NCBI GenBank assembly: GCA_046483065.1
Contig: JAWODW010000103.1
Coordinates: 1-64,000 of the forward strand
DNA from: JAWVYT01 sp046483065
Lineage (GTDB): Bacteria; Gemmatimonadota; Gemmatimonadetes; Longimicrobiales; RSA9
Direction: 5' to 3'
Length of the DNA: 64,000 bases
The notes beneath the pieces are model-generated. The model made no database searches. It saw nothing but the letters and a program-made list of their open reading frames with translations, and was not told the origin of the DNA. How positions within the stretch are numbered: the first letter of the stretch is position 1; each line of letters opens with the position of its first letter. The position numbers and the translations under genes are program-made. This document shows, piece after piece, positions 16,098-24,215 of this stretch.

Positions 16098-16550
16098 TTA
16101 CCGCTCCGGGTATTTCACGACACTCAGCCAGAACCCCTCGATGGACCGGACCAGCTCGGCGAACTGTGTGAAGTTGACCGGCTTGACCAGGTAGGCCGCG
16201 GCATGCTTGTCGTAGGACTCGAGGACGTCCACTTCGGAATCGGAGGTCGTCAGGACGACGATGGGGATGCGGCGGAGCTCGGGGTCCGCCTTGACCTCTT
16301 CCAGCACCTCCTGCCCCCCCTTCTTGGGCAGGTTCAGGTCCAGCAGCACCAGGTCCGGCCGCGGCACATCGGCATAGTCCCCCTCCTGCCGGAGAAACGC
16401 CATCGCCTCCACTCCATCGCTCACGACGGAGACCGAGTTCTTCACCTTGGCCTGCTCCAGTGCCTCGAGGGTCAACTCCACGTCGCCAGGATTGTCCTCC
16501 ACCAGGAGGATATCGACCAGTTCCGGAACAGCGGCAGGGTCACGCATCAT
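16098..16550 (-). CDS. Receiver-only response regulator (Rcp1-like)
   Basis: This 150-residue single receiver domain has no output domain. It shows the acidic pocket VEDNPGD, acceptor Asp71 in VLLDLNLPKKGG, the switch Thr in IVVLTTSD and the conserved Lys in YLVKPVNF. Receivers of this sub-type relay phosphate from phytochrome-like kinases. It overlaps the 3' end of the upstream kinase by 11 bp and precedes the hybrid kinase by 4 bp, so it probably shuttles phosphate between the two. Two ATGs in a row (16550, 16547) leave the exact start open by one codon. Confidence 0.92.
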   Translation of the reverse strand: MMRDPAAVPELVDILLVEDNPGDVELTLEALEQAKVKNSVSVVSDGVEAMAFLRQEGDYADVPRPDLVLLDLNLPKKGGQEVLEEVKADPELRRIPIVVLTTSDSEVDVLESYDKHAAAYLVKPVNFTQFAELVRSIEGFWLSVVKYPER

Positions 16551-17664
16551 CCACCTCTCGTGCGGGGAGAATCACATAGAAGCTCGAACCCTCGTCCAGT
16601 TCCGACTCCACTTCCAGCCGACCCCCATGGAATTCGACGATCTTCTTGCAGAGGGCCAAACCCAAACCGGCGCCGGGGTACTCCTTCCGAGGGTTGAGCC
16701 GCTTGAAAATGAGAAACACTTGATCGGCATACTGCGGCTCGATGCCGATGCCGTTGTCATGGACACCGATTCGCCATTCGCCATCCTCTCGCTCCGCGGT
16801 GACGCGAATCTCCGGAGACTTCTCGCCGCGGAACTTGATGGCGTTGGAGATCAGGTTGCGGAACACCTGCCCAAGACGGTTGGCTTCGCCGGTCACGTTG
16901 GGAAGGTCAGCAATGGTCAGTGAGCCACCCGATTCCTCGAGCGCGGTGGACACGTCCCGTTGGATCACCGTCAGGACCTGGTTCAGATCGACGGTTTCCA
17001 TGTTTTCGTCCAACCGTGTGGCCCGGCTGTACTGCAGCAGTCCCTCGATCATGTCCTGCATCCGCCGAGCGCCGTCCGCGGCGTACTCGATATACCGGTC
17101 CGCCTTCTCATCCAGCTCGCCCTTGTACCGCTCCGCCAGCAGCTCCGTGTAGCTGGAGATCATCCGGAGCGGCTCCTGGAGGTCATGGGAGGCCACGTAC
17201 GCGAACCGCTCCAGCTCCCGGTTCGACTCCTCCAACTGCTCCACGAGCTCTTCCCGCTCCCGGCGCACTCTGACCGACTCGGTGGTATCTTCGATGGCCA
17301 GGAGGATCAAATCCTGCCCCTCTCGCTCGATCCGTCGGGCGTTGACCGACATGATGCGGTGCCCGATCACGGGGAACTCGTGCTCGACCTGGAAGTCGTT
17401 GATGGGCGGCCCGCCCTCCAGGATCGCCTCGAGCCGCTCCCGGAGGGGCGGGATATCCCACTGGTGGTCCCCCAGCTCGCCGAGACTGAACCCCAGAATC
17501 TCGTGCGGACCCGCCTGAAAGGTTTCGTAGAACGCCGGGTTCGCGGTGAGTACCGTGAGGGCCTCGTCGAGGACCAGGAGCGGCTCCCGGATCGTCCGGA
17601 CCATGGCGGCCGCCAGCTGGTCCATCTCGACGCTCGTGACCGCCGTAGCCGGATCAGCGGTCAT
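16540..17664 (-). CDS. PAS-domain sensor histidine kinase (phytochrome-type transmitter)
   Basis: This 374-residue soluble kinase has a PAS domain (about 20-130), a linker helix (VRVRREREELVEQLEESNRE), a HisKA-type acceptor in FAYVASHDLQEPLRMI (His160) and an ATPase domain with NLISNAIKFRG, VHDNGIGIEP and YPGAGLGLALCKKI. The DLQEPLR form of the H box is typical of cyanobacterial-phytochrome-like kinases, which pair with Rcp1-like receivers, as seen next door. No chromophore-binding GAF/PHY domain is present, so light sensing is not supported; the PAS ligand is unknown. Confidence 0.93.
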   Translation of the reverse strand: MTADPATAVTSVEMDQLAAAMVRTIREPLLVLDEALTVLTANPAFYETFQAGPHEILGFSLGELGDHQWDIPPLRERLEAILEGGPPINDFQVEHEFPVIGHRIMSVNARRIEREGQDLILLAIEDTTESVRVRREREELVEQLEESNRELERFAYVASHDLQEPLRMISSYTELLAERYKGELDEKADRYIEYAADGARRMQDMIEGLLQYSRATRLDENMETVDLNQVLTVIQRDVSTALEESGGSLTIADLPNVTGEANRLGQVFRNLISNAIKFRGEKSPEIRVTAEREDGEWRIGVHDNGIGIEPQYADQVFLIFKRLNPRKEYPGAGLGLALCKKIVEFHGGRLEVESELDEGSSFYVILPAREVDDA

Positions 17665-17760
17665 GCCGACTCTGCACCACGGTGCCCCGCGAAGATCGAA
17701 TCGATTCCAACGACATGATGCACGCTCCCTTCGGGTGATATCGCGCTCATCATGAGTGTC

Positions 17761-17802
17761 GGCTCGAACGCTGCATTCCTTTAATCGCGCAATATTCGAG
17801 CC
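17761..17802. promoter_or_regulatory. Inverted repeat GGCTCGAA...TTCGAGCC upstream of the kinase operon
   Basis: Perfect 8-bp arms (17761-17768 and 17795-17802) flank 26 bases of AT-richer DNA, about 100-140 bp upstream of the kinase start. Arm spacing (34 bp start to start) is about three helical turns. A regulator site is possible; no clear promoter hexamers were found in this 220-bp spacer. Confidence 0.3.
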
Positions 17803-17884
17803 CGGCGAAGGGGGGACCACGGCGGGAGCCAGGGGGCTGAAGGTGGGGGCTTCAGGCCACGTCGTCCGGGGCGGCGCTTTTACG

Positions 17885-18094
17885 TCAGTGCTCTTCTGCG
17901 TCCCCCCCATCGGCGTCCCCTCGGTCGAGGAACCGCAGCACCAGCCCTGCGGCGAGCACCAGCCCGGCGCCCCCGATGAGCCAGTCGTTCTCGAGGAACA
18001 TCCCCACCAGCGCCAGGAGCGCCCCGATGCTGAAGATCCAGAGCTTGGCCTGGAGCCAGCGGTCGTCGCCGCCCACACCGCGTCGGAAGAACAC
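17885..18094 (-). CDS. Small two-helix membrane protein
   Basis: This 69-residue protein has two hydrophobic helices (about 19-36 and 39-57) joined by a short ENDW turn, and an acidic tail. It starts at a GTG 3 bp after the enoyl-CoA hydratase stop, so it is co-transcribed as the last gene of the mutase/atu operon. There is no recognisable family motif. Function unknown; a membrane accessory role is only a guess. Confidence 0.6.
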   Translation of the reverse strand: MFFRRGVGGDDRWLQAKLWIFSIGALLALVGMFLENDWLIGGAGLVLAAGLVLRFLDRGDADGGDAEEH

Positions 18095-18097
18095 GGC

Positions 18098-18868
18098 CTA
18101 CTTCTGGCGATCCAGGAACGCCTGCACGCCGTCACGGGTGTCCGGCGTGAGCCGCGCCAGGGCGTTGACCTCGGCGCCCCGGGCCACGGCCTCCTCGAAG
18201 GAGAGGCCGTCCATCCCGTACAGCAGGCGCTTGATGAGCGACACGGCGGACTTGGACTGGCCGGCGAGATCGGCCGCGTAGTCGGCGACCTCGTGGTCCC
18301 AGCCATCCTTCGCCACCACCCGGTTCACCAGGCGCAGCTCCGCGGCCCTGGCGGCGTCGATCCGCTCGCCCCGGGTCACCAGCTCGAACGCCACCTTCTC
18401 CCCGACCGCCCGCCGCAGCAGTGCCATGACCATAGCGGGCACGAACCCGAGCCGGACCTCGGGATACCCGAATACCGCGTCCTCGCGGGCCAGCACGAGG
18501 TCACACGCCGTGGCCAGTCCGGCACCGCCGGCCAGGGCATGGCCGTGTACGGCGGCGATGATGGGCTTCGAATGGCGCCGCATCAGGACCAGGACCTCGC
18601 CCAGCGCCTGGGCGTCCGCCAGGTTGGCCACGGGGTCCAGCTCCGCCGCCATCCGCTCCATCTCCGCCAGGTCGGCCCCGGCGCAGAAGTCCGACCCGTT
18701 GGCCCGGAGCAGGACCACGTGCACGTCGCCATCGGCGGACGCATCGACCAGGGCCCGGGTCAGTCCCTCGATAATGCCCCGATTCAGGGCGTTCCGCTTC
18801 TCCGGGCGGTTCAGCGCGAGAGTGAGAACGCCGTTCTGGAGCTCCGCCAGGACCGGCTGCTCAGGCAT
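18098..18868 (-). CDS. Enoyl-CoA hydratase, methylglutaconyl-/isohexenylglutaconyl-CoA hydratase type
   Basis: This 256-residue crotonase has LNRPEKRNALN, the oxyanion motif SDFCAGADLAEM (about 59-70), GHALAGGAGLATACDLVLA (about 108-126) and FGYPEVRLGFVPAMV. The last motif carries a glutamate at the usual catalytic position. Next to AtuA and a methylcrotonyl/geranyl-type carboxyltransferase it most likely hydrates a branched glutaconyl-CoA, as LiuC or AtuE do; this substrate call is inference from neighbours. It starts 2 bp after the atuA partner gene. Confidence 0.85.
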   Translation of the reverse strand: MPEQPVLAELQNGVLTLALNRPEKRNALNRGIIEGLTRALVDASADGDVHVVLLRANGSDFCAGADLAEMERMAAELDPVANLADAQALGEVLVLMRRHSKPIIAAVHGHALAGGAGLATACDLVLAREDAVFGYPEVRLGFVPAMVMALLRRAVGEKVAFELVTRGERIDAARAAELRLVNRVVAKDGWDHEVADYAADLAGQSKSAVSLIKRLLYGMDGLSFEEAVARGAEVNALARLTPDTRDGVQAFLDRQK

Positions 18869-18870
18869 GG

Positions 18871-19203
18871 TCAGACCCCCTTGCCATGCGGGATCTCGAG
18901 CTCCATCCGGAGGAGCGCCGTCGAGAAGGTCTTGCCCTGGGCATCCGTCATGAGGGAGACGGTCCCGCCCCCACCCAACGCGTTGTGCAGCAGGAAGTTG
19001 AGCGCGCCCAGGTTGGGCAGCTCGAACCGCTCGACCGGGCCCTGGACCATGTCCCCGAAGTGCTCCTTCACGCGCTCCGACGTCAGCTCCTTCAGCAGGA
19101 GGTCGTAATGGGCGGGGTCGAAGGCAATGACCCCGACATTCACGGTATCTCCCTTATCGCCGGACCGGGCGTGGGCGATGTCCTTGAGCTGTACTTTCGG
19201 CAT
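18871..19203 (-). CDS. AtuA C-terminal-like domain protein
   Basis: This 110-residue protein opens MPKVQLKDIAHARSGDKGDT, the signature of the C-terminal domain found fused to DUF1446 in AtuA of Pseudomonas. Here it is a separate gene 140 bp downstream of the DUF1446 part, with a strong hairpin in the gap. The two products probably assemble into one AtuA-like unit; the reaction of AtuA in acyclic terpene utilisation is not established. The start ATG at 19203 matches the conserved domain start and the longer frame upstream is antisense noise. Confidence 0.88.
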   Translation of the reverse strand: MPKVQLKDIAHARSGDKGDTVNVGVIAFDPAHYDLLLKELTSERVKEHFGDMVQGPVERFELPNLGALNFLLHNALGGGGTVSLMTDAQGKTFSTALLRMELEIPHGKGV

Positions 19204-19315
19204 CTCTGACTCCTCCTTCGTCTCGCTCTGCGAGCCCGGCGACAAGGGCGACTTCGTGGTCGGGGTCGTATTCGGACTCGGGCGTCCCGACCCCCAGTCC
19301 GACCCCAACCACCAA

Positions 19316-19344
19316 GGCGCTCGAGCCGGCGCGGCTCGAACGCC
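19316..19344 (-). terminator. Intercistronic hairpin between the two atuA parts
   Basis: A 12-bp stem with one mismatch (19316-19327 with 19333-19344, 5-nt loop) begins at the atuA stop codon. There is no U-run. It could be a processing or attenuation site that sets the ratio of the two AtuA pieces. Confidence 0.45.
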
Positions 19345-20726
19345 TAGGTCTCGGTCACTTCCACCCGCAGGTTGTCCTCGATGACCGTCCGGTCGATCAG
19401 CGCCGGCCAGAACGCCATCACTTCCTGCACCCGCGGTCTCCCTCCTGCAAACCCCGTGACGGAGGGCGGCCCGCTGAGGATGAGCGGCGCGATCTCCCGG
19501 GTGAACCGTTCCACCGGGGCCCTCTCCTTCGCCCGGACGGCCACACGGAGCTGGACCTCGGGGAGGTCGTCCGGGGGCGGGCCCGCCAGGTGGCCGTGGG
19601 TCGAGTTCCAGCCGACGAACTCGGTCAGGACCTCCTCGAACTCGAGGCCGAGGCGATCGAGGCGCTCCCGGAGCACGCGGTCGGCCGCCTTCGCCTTCTT
19701 GACGGGGTCGGGCCAGGCGTAGACCAGGGTTCCCACCGCCTTGAACCCGTCGCGGTACGCGATCGATACCTTGAGCATGTCGGTCCGGGGGCGCCCCTGC
19801 ACGCCGTACACCTTGACCCGGTTCTCGCCATCCTCGGCGAGGCGGATGCTGGTGAAGTCGGCCACTACGTCCGGCGTGATGTAGTCGGTGGGATCGCCCA
19901 TCTCGTACAGCAGCTGCTCCTTGACGACGGCGGGGGTAATCCGTCCGCCCGTGCCCTCGTGCTTCGTCACTACGAAGCTGCCATCGGCGTGGGCCTCGAT
20001 GATGGGGTAGCCGATCCCCGCCATGTCCGGGAGCGTCTCCCAGTCGATGAGGCAGTTCCCGCCGCTGGCCTGGGCACCGCACTCGTTGATGTGTCCCGCC
20101 ACCACGCCGGCGGCGACCCGGTCCCAGTCGTCGTCGGCCCAGTCGAAGGCGTGCATCATGGGCCCGTACGTGAGCGCCGTGTCGGTGGAGCGGCCCGTCA
20201 CTACTACCGTGGCCCCCTGCTCCAGCGCCTCCAGGATCGGCCCGGCGCCGATGTATGCGTTGGCGCTGGCCACCCGGTCCAGCACATCGGTCAGCGGGTC
20301 GCCCGTATCCATATGGCGCAACTCGTGGCCCGCCTCTATGAGCTCTTCCAGGCGGTCCAGGATGTCGTCACCCAGCACCACGCCGATGCGGGCGCCCTTC
20401 CCGGCACCCACCGAGCGCCGTGCGGCCTCACGGAGCGCATCGCGACACGCCTCGAGGTTGACACCACCTGCGTTGGTCACGACCCGGATGTCCTTCTCCA
20501 GGAGGTCCGGGAACAGCTCCTCCATGAGGGGCACGAAGTCCCGCGCGTACCCCTGGGACGGGTCCCGCGACTTCTGCTTCTGGAGGATGGACATGGTGAC
20601 CTCGGCCAGGTAGTCCAGCATCAGGTAATCGATGGGACCGGTGCGCACCTGTTCGACCGGCGCATCGAGGCGGTCTCCCCAGAAGCCCTGGCCACTGGCG
20701 ATACGGATCATGTCTCGGTCTGCCAT
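19344..20726 (-). CDS. atuA: AtuA-like DUF1446 protein (acyclic terpene utilisation family)
   Basis: This 460-residue member of the DUF1446/AtuA family has IRIASGQGFWGDRLDAP near the start, YLMLDYLAEVTMS, VVTNAGGVN and GRSTDTALTYGPMMH. The family is needed for growth on citronellol and geraniol in Pseudomonas and co-occurs with biotin carboxylases and hydratases; its chemistry is not defined. The usual C-terminal domain is missing here and encoded by the next gene. The start overlaps the nhaA stop by one base (TAATG), so the two are translationally coupled. Confidence 0.9.
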   Translation of the reverse strand: MADRDMIRIASGQGFWGDRLDAPVEQVRTGPIDYLMLDYLAEVTMSILQKQKSRDPSQGYARDFVPLMEELFPDLLEKDIRVVTNAGGVNLEACRDALREAARRSVGAGKGARIGVVLGDDILDRLEELIEAGHELRHMDTGDPLTDVLDRVASANAYIGAGPILEALEQGATVVVTGRSTDTALTYGPMMHAFDWADDDWDRVAAGVVAGHINECGAQASGGNCLIDWETLPDMAGIGYPIIEAHADGSFVVTKHEGTGGRITPAVVKEQLLYEMGDPTDYITPDVVADFTSIRLAEDGENRVKVYGVQGRPRTDMLKVSIAYRDGFKAVGTLVYAWPDPVKKAKAADRVLRERLDRLGLEFEEVLTEFVGWNSTHGHLAGPPPDDLPEVQLRVAVRAKERAPVERFTREIAPLILSGPPSVTGFAGGRPRVQEVMAFWPALIDRTVIEDNLRVEVTET

Positions 20727-22135
20727 TACTGTCCTTCCGCCCGCGCACGGGTCACGGCCCCGGGATTACCCCGGATCCGCAAGATTACGTATCCGACGAT
20801 GCCGGCCACAGTGGACGCGGCCAGCACCCCGACCTTGGAGAGCTCGAGCGTCATGTCGACGAAGGCCAGGTTTGCGATGAAGAGCGACATGGTGAACCCG
20901 ATCCCCGCCAGGAGCCCGACGCCCACCAGGTGCATGCCCCGGACGCCGGCCGGGAGGCCCGCCAGCCCCAGTCGAACGGCCGCCCATGCGAAGAGGCCCA
21001 CGCCGATGGGCTTGCCGATAAGGAGCCCCAGCGCGATCCCCAGCACCACGGGGCTGCTGAGCCCCTGAACCACCTCGGGCTCCAGCGCCACGCCGGCGTT
21101 GGCCAGGGCGAAGAGGGGCATGATCCCGTAGGCCACCCACGGCACGATGGCGTGCTCGATGCTCAGCAGTGGCGACTGCACCTCCTCGGCGACCTCCTCG
21201 AGGTGCTCCAGCGCCGCTTCCTGCTTCGCGGTGAGCGGATGCGCCGGCTCCGGCCGCAGCCCATCCGCCTCGAACTGGGCCAGGTAGGCCCGGGCGCTCG
21301 CCACGAACTCCGGCACGTTGATGCGGGTCCTGGCCGGGATCGTCGTGGCCAGGAGCACACCCGCGATGGTGGCGTGGACGCCGGACTTCAGGAAGAAGTA
21401 CCAGAGCACCACGCCCAGCAGCGCGTATACGGCCGGCCTCCGTACCCCGCCCAGGTTCGCTCCCACCAGGAGGATGAACACGACCCCGCCGCTGGCCAGC
21501 ATGACCCAGTCGATGCCCGCGGAGTAGAAGACGGCGATGACCAGGACGGCGCCCAGGTCGTCCACGATGGCCAGCGCGGCCAGGAAGATCTTGAGCCCTG
21601 ACGGGACCCGGTCACCGAGGAGGGCCAGCACCCCCAGGGCGAAGGCGATGTCGGTGGCCATGGGCACGCCCCAGCCCCGGAGCTCGGGCGTACCGGCGTT
21701 GAACGCCACGTAGATCGCGGCCGGGACCACCATGCCGCCGATGGCGGCGGCGATGGGCAGTGCGGCCTGCTTGGGCGACGCCAGCTCCCCGACCTTCGTC
21801 TCCCGCTTGATCTCGAGGCCCACCATGAAGAAGAACACGGCCATGAGGCCGTCGTTGATCCAGTAGTGGAGCGAGTAGTCGAGGAGGACGGCGCCGCCGC
21901 CCAACACTACATGGGTCTCCCAGAGGTCGAAGTAGCTCTCGGCCCACGGCGAGTTGGCCCAGACCAGCGCCACGGCGGCGCAGATGAGGAGGATGATCCC
22001 GCTGGCCGACTCGGCCTGGAAAAACTCCTGGAACGGCATGACCAGCCGGCGCACCAGCGTGTGCCGCGTCTTTCCGGGCGGAGCCGGCATGCCGGGCAGC
22101 CCCGGCCCCTTCGGCCCTCTGGACGGCTCCTTCAC
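20726..22135 (-). CDS. nhaA: Na+/H+ antiporter NhaA
   Basis: This 469-residue membrane protein has about twelve helices. The helix IV assembly ATDIAFALGVLALLGDRVP and the ion-binding pair in ALAIVDDLGAV (equivalent to the E. coli Asp163-Asp164) are both present. It exports Na+ or Li+ in exchange for protons at alkaline pH or high salt. A hydrophilic loop (about 275-320) is longer than in E. coli. It starts at a GTG overlapping the carboxyltransferase stop (GTGA) and ends overlapping atuA. An antiporter inside an acyl-CoA operon is unusual. Confidence 0.95.
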   Translation of the reverse strand: MKEPSRGPKGPGLPGMPAPPGKTRHTLVRRLVMPFQEFFQAESASGIILLICAAVALVWANSPWAESYFDLWETHVVLGGGAVLLDYSLHYWINDGLMAVFFFMVGLEIKRETKVGELASPKQAALPIAAAIGGMVVPAAIYVAFNAGTPELRGWGVPMATDIAFALGVLALLGDRVPSGLKIFLAALAIVDDLGAVLVIAVFYSAGIDWVMLASGGVVFILLVGANLGGVRRPAVYALLGVVLWYFFLKSGVHATIAGVLLATTIPARTRINVPEFVASARAYLAQFEADGLRPEPAHPLTAKQEAALEHLEEVAEEVQSPLLSIEHAIVPWVAYGIMPLFALANAGVALEPEVVQGLSSPVVLGIALGLLIGKPIGVGLFAWAAVRLGLAGLPAGVRGMHLVGVGLLAGIGFTMSLFIANLAFVDMTLELSKVGVLAASTVAGIVGYVILRIRGNPGAVTRARAEGQ

Positions 22136-23745
22136 ATCGCCTCCAGGCTGCCGAACGGACCGATATGCGGGCCCGGGTTGTGGAGCGCCGTCCGCAGCGC
22201 GAACGCCAGCGTGGACCGGAGCTGCTCCGGCCGCACCACGGCGTCCACGAAGCCTCGTGCCGCAGCGTAGCGGGCGTCGAGCTGGCGCTCGTAATCGGCC
22301 CGGACCGCGTCCATCTTCTGCTGCAGCTCCTCGCCGGGCGCCTGGCCCGCCTTCTTGAGCTCATCGAGCTGTGGGCCGAAGAGGGCCACCACCGCACTCT
22401 CCCCTTCCATCACTCCCATTCTCCCCGTCGGTAGTGTGAAGATGAAATCCGGGTCGAACCCCTGACCGGCCATGGCGTAATAGCCGGCGCCGGAGGCGTG
22501 GTTGAGGGTCAGGACCAGCTTCGGGACGCCTGCCGTGGCCATGGCTTCCACGAACCGGGCACCTGCACGGATAATGCCGGACTGCTCTGCTTCGATCCCC
22601 ACCATGAACCCGCTCACGTCCTGGATGAACAGGATCGGCGTGTTGTGGCGGTTCATGGTCTCGATGAAGTACGCCGACTTCTCCGCGCTGTCCGTGTAGA
22701 TGATCCCGCCGAACTTGGGCGGTCCGCCGCGCTCTTCCTCGATCATGCCCCGGCGGTTGGCCAGGATCCCCACGGCCACGCCGTCGATCCGCGCGGTGGC
22801 GCAGAGCATCTCCGGCGCCCGATCGGCCTGGAACTCGTCGTAGTGCCCGCCGTCGAGAAGCGCCGAGAGGACCGCCTCCATGTCGTACGGCTGCCGGTGG
22901 TCATCCGGGAGCACGTCGTAGAGGCTGGCCACGGGTGTGGCCGGCGCGTCGCCGGGCCGGATGGCGGCCCGGGGCGGCTCGTACGGGAGCTCCTCGATGA
23001 GCTCCCGGATCCGGCCCACGCACGCCCGATCATCGGACGGCCGGTAGTGGGCCACGCCGCTCAGCGCGTTGTGGGTCCAGGCGCCGCCCAGCTCCTCGGC
23101 CTCCACCGTGGCGCCGGTGGCTCCCTTCACCAGGTTCGGGCCGCCGAGCCCCATGAAGCTCGTGCCCTCCACCATGAGCATGACATCGGAGAGGGCCGGC
23201 AGATATGCGCCTCCGGCGATACACGGCCCCATGACCGCCGCGATCTGCGGCACATGCAGGTAGCGCCGCATGATCGAGTTGTAGTAGAAGAGCCGCGCGG
23301 CGCCGTACTGCCCGGGGAACACGCCGCCCTGGTACGGCAGGTTCACACCCGCCGAGTCCACCAGATAGACGATGGGGACCCGACACCGCATGGCGATCTC
23401 CTGCGCCCGTAGCATCTTGTCGATGGTCTCGGGCCACCAGGAGCCGGCCTTCACGGTGGCGTCGTTCGCCACCACCACGATAGGCCGGCCGTGGACGGTG
23501 CCCATACCGGTGACCACCCCGGCGCCGGGTGCCTTGCCCTCGTAGCTGTCGTGGGCCACCAGCAGCCCGATCTCGTGGAAGTCGGTCCGGGGGTCCACAA
23601 GCAGCGAGATCCGCTCCCGGGCCGTCAGCTTGCCGGCGTCGTGCTGCTTCTTGATCCGTTTCTCGCCGCCCCCCTGCCGCAGCCGGGTCTCGAGCTCGTC
23701 GAGCTCGTCGACCAGCCGCCGCAGACGCGACGCGTGCTCCGCCAC
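22132..23745 (-). CDS. Acyl-CoA carboxylase carboxyltransferase (beta) subunit, methylcrotonyl/geranyl-CoA type
   Basis: About 537 residues in two crotonase-like halves. KLTARERISLLVDP, ETIDKMLRAQEIA, LVDSAGVNLP and GPCIAGGAYLPALSD in the N-half, with QDVSGFMVG and NHASGAGYYAMAG in the C-half, resemble methylcrotonyl- and geranyl-CoA carboxylases more than propionyl-CoA carboxylase. It transfers CO2 from carboxybiotin to the acyl-CoA. The biotin carboxylase/BCCP subunit is not in this window. I chose GTG 23745, two bases after the preceding stop (TAACCGTG); an earlier in-frame start at 23784 would overlap the upstream gene. Confidence 0.88.
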   Translation of the reverse strand: MAEHASRLRRLVDELDELETRLRQGGGEKRIKKQHDAGKLTARERISLLVDPRTDFHEIGLLVAHDSYEGKAPGAGVVTGMGTVHGRPIVVVANDATVKAGSWWPETIDKMLRAQEIAMRCRVPIVYLVDSAGVNLPYQGGVFPGQYGAARLFYYNSIMRRYLHVPQIAAVMGPCIAGGAYLPALSDVMLMVEGTSFMGLGGPNLVKGATGATVEAEELGGAWTHNALSGVAHYRPSDDRACVGRIRELIEELPYEPPRAAIRPGDAPATPVASLYDVLPDDHRQPYDMEAVLSALLDGGHYDEFQADRAPEMLCATARIDGVAVGILANRRGMIEEERGGPPKFGGIIYTDSAEKSAYFIETMNRHNTPILFIQDVSGFMVGIEAEQSGIIRAGARFVEAMATAGVPKLVLTLNHASGAGYYAMAGQGFDPDFIFTLPTGRMGVMEGESAVVALFGPQLDELKKAGQAPGEELQQKMDAVRADYERQLDARYAAARGFVDAVVRPEQLRSTLAFALRTALHNPGPHIGPFGSLEAM

Positions 23746-23747
23746 GG

Positions 23748-24167
23748 TTACGCGCTGCCCGCGGCGTGCCGCTCGGCGAACCACTCCCGGATGTACTCGA
23801 TGGGCTCGCCCGTGGGGGTGCCCGGGCCGAACAGCCGGCCCACACCCTGCTCCTCCAGCTTCTCCATGTCTTCTTCCGGTATGATGCCGCCGCCGGTCAG
23901 GAGCACGTGATCGGCGCCCTCCTCCCGGAGCAACTCCTGCACCTTCGGGAAGAGAGTCATATGGGCCCCCGAGAGGATCGAGAGCGCCACCACGTCCACG
24001 TCTTCCTGGATCGCCGCGTTCACGATCATCTCCGGCGTCTGGTGCAGCCCCGTGTAGATGACCTCGAACCCCGCGTCCCTCATGGCGCTGGCCATGACCT
24101 TCGCGCCCCGGTCGTGCCCGTCCAGCCCGGGCTTCGCGACCAACACTCGTATCTTGCGATCCTCCAT
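23748..24167 (-). CDS. Methylmalonyl-CoA mutase, cobalamin-binding subunit
   Basis: This 139-residue stand-alone B12-binding domain has the DxHxxG cobalamin ligand motif in KPGLDGHDRGAKV (His about 20), a SxL motif in LSILSGAHM and the GG motif in LLTGGGIIP. It pairs with the catalytic TIM-barrel subunit encoded at 27143-28876; together they isomerise methylmalonyl-CoA and succinyl-CoA. Three unrelated genes separate the two subunits, which is unusual because they are normally adjacent or fused. Confidence 0.93.
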   Translation of the reverse strand: MEDRKIRVLVAKPGLDGHDRGAKVMASAMRDAGFEVIYTGLHQTPEMIVNAAIQEDVDVVALSILSGAHMTLFPKVQELLREEGADHVLLTGGGIIPEEDMEKLEEQGVGRLFGPGTPTGEPIEYIREWFAERHAAGSA

Positions 24168-24215
24168 CGTCTTATCGCTCCTCGGTTACGTCGATACGCC
24201 GGAAAAGTAAGAAGG

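Noticed and set aside
16540..17664. Bacteriophytochrome
   Set aside because: Kinase core is phytochrome-like but no GAF/PHY chromophore domain is present.
22132..23745. Propionyl-CoA carboxylase beta subunit (pccB)
   Set aside because: Adjacent B12 subunit suggests it, but internal motifs (LRAQEIA, VDSAGVNLP) fit the methylcrotonyl/geranyl type better.
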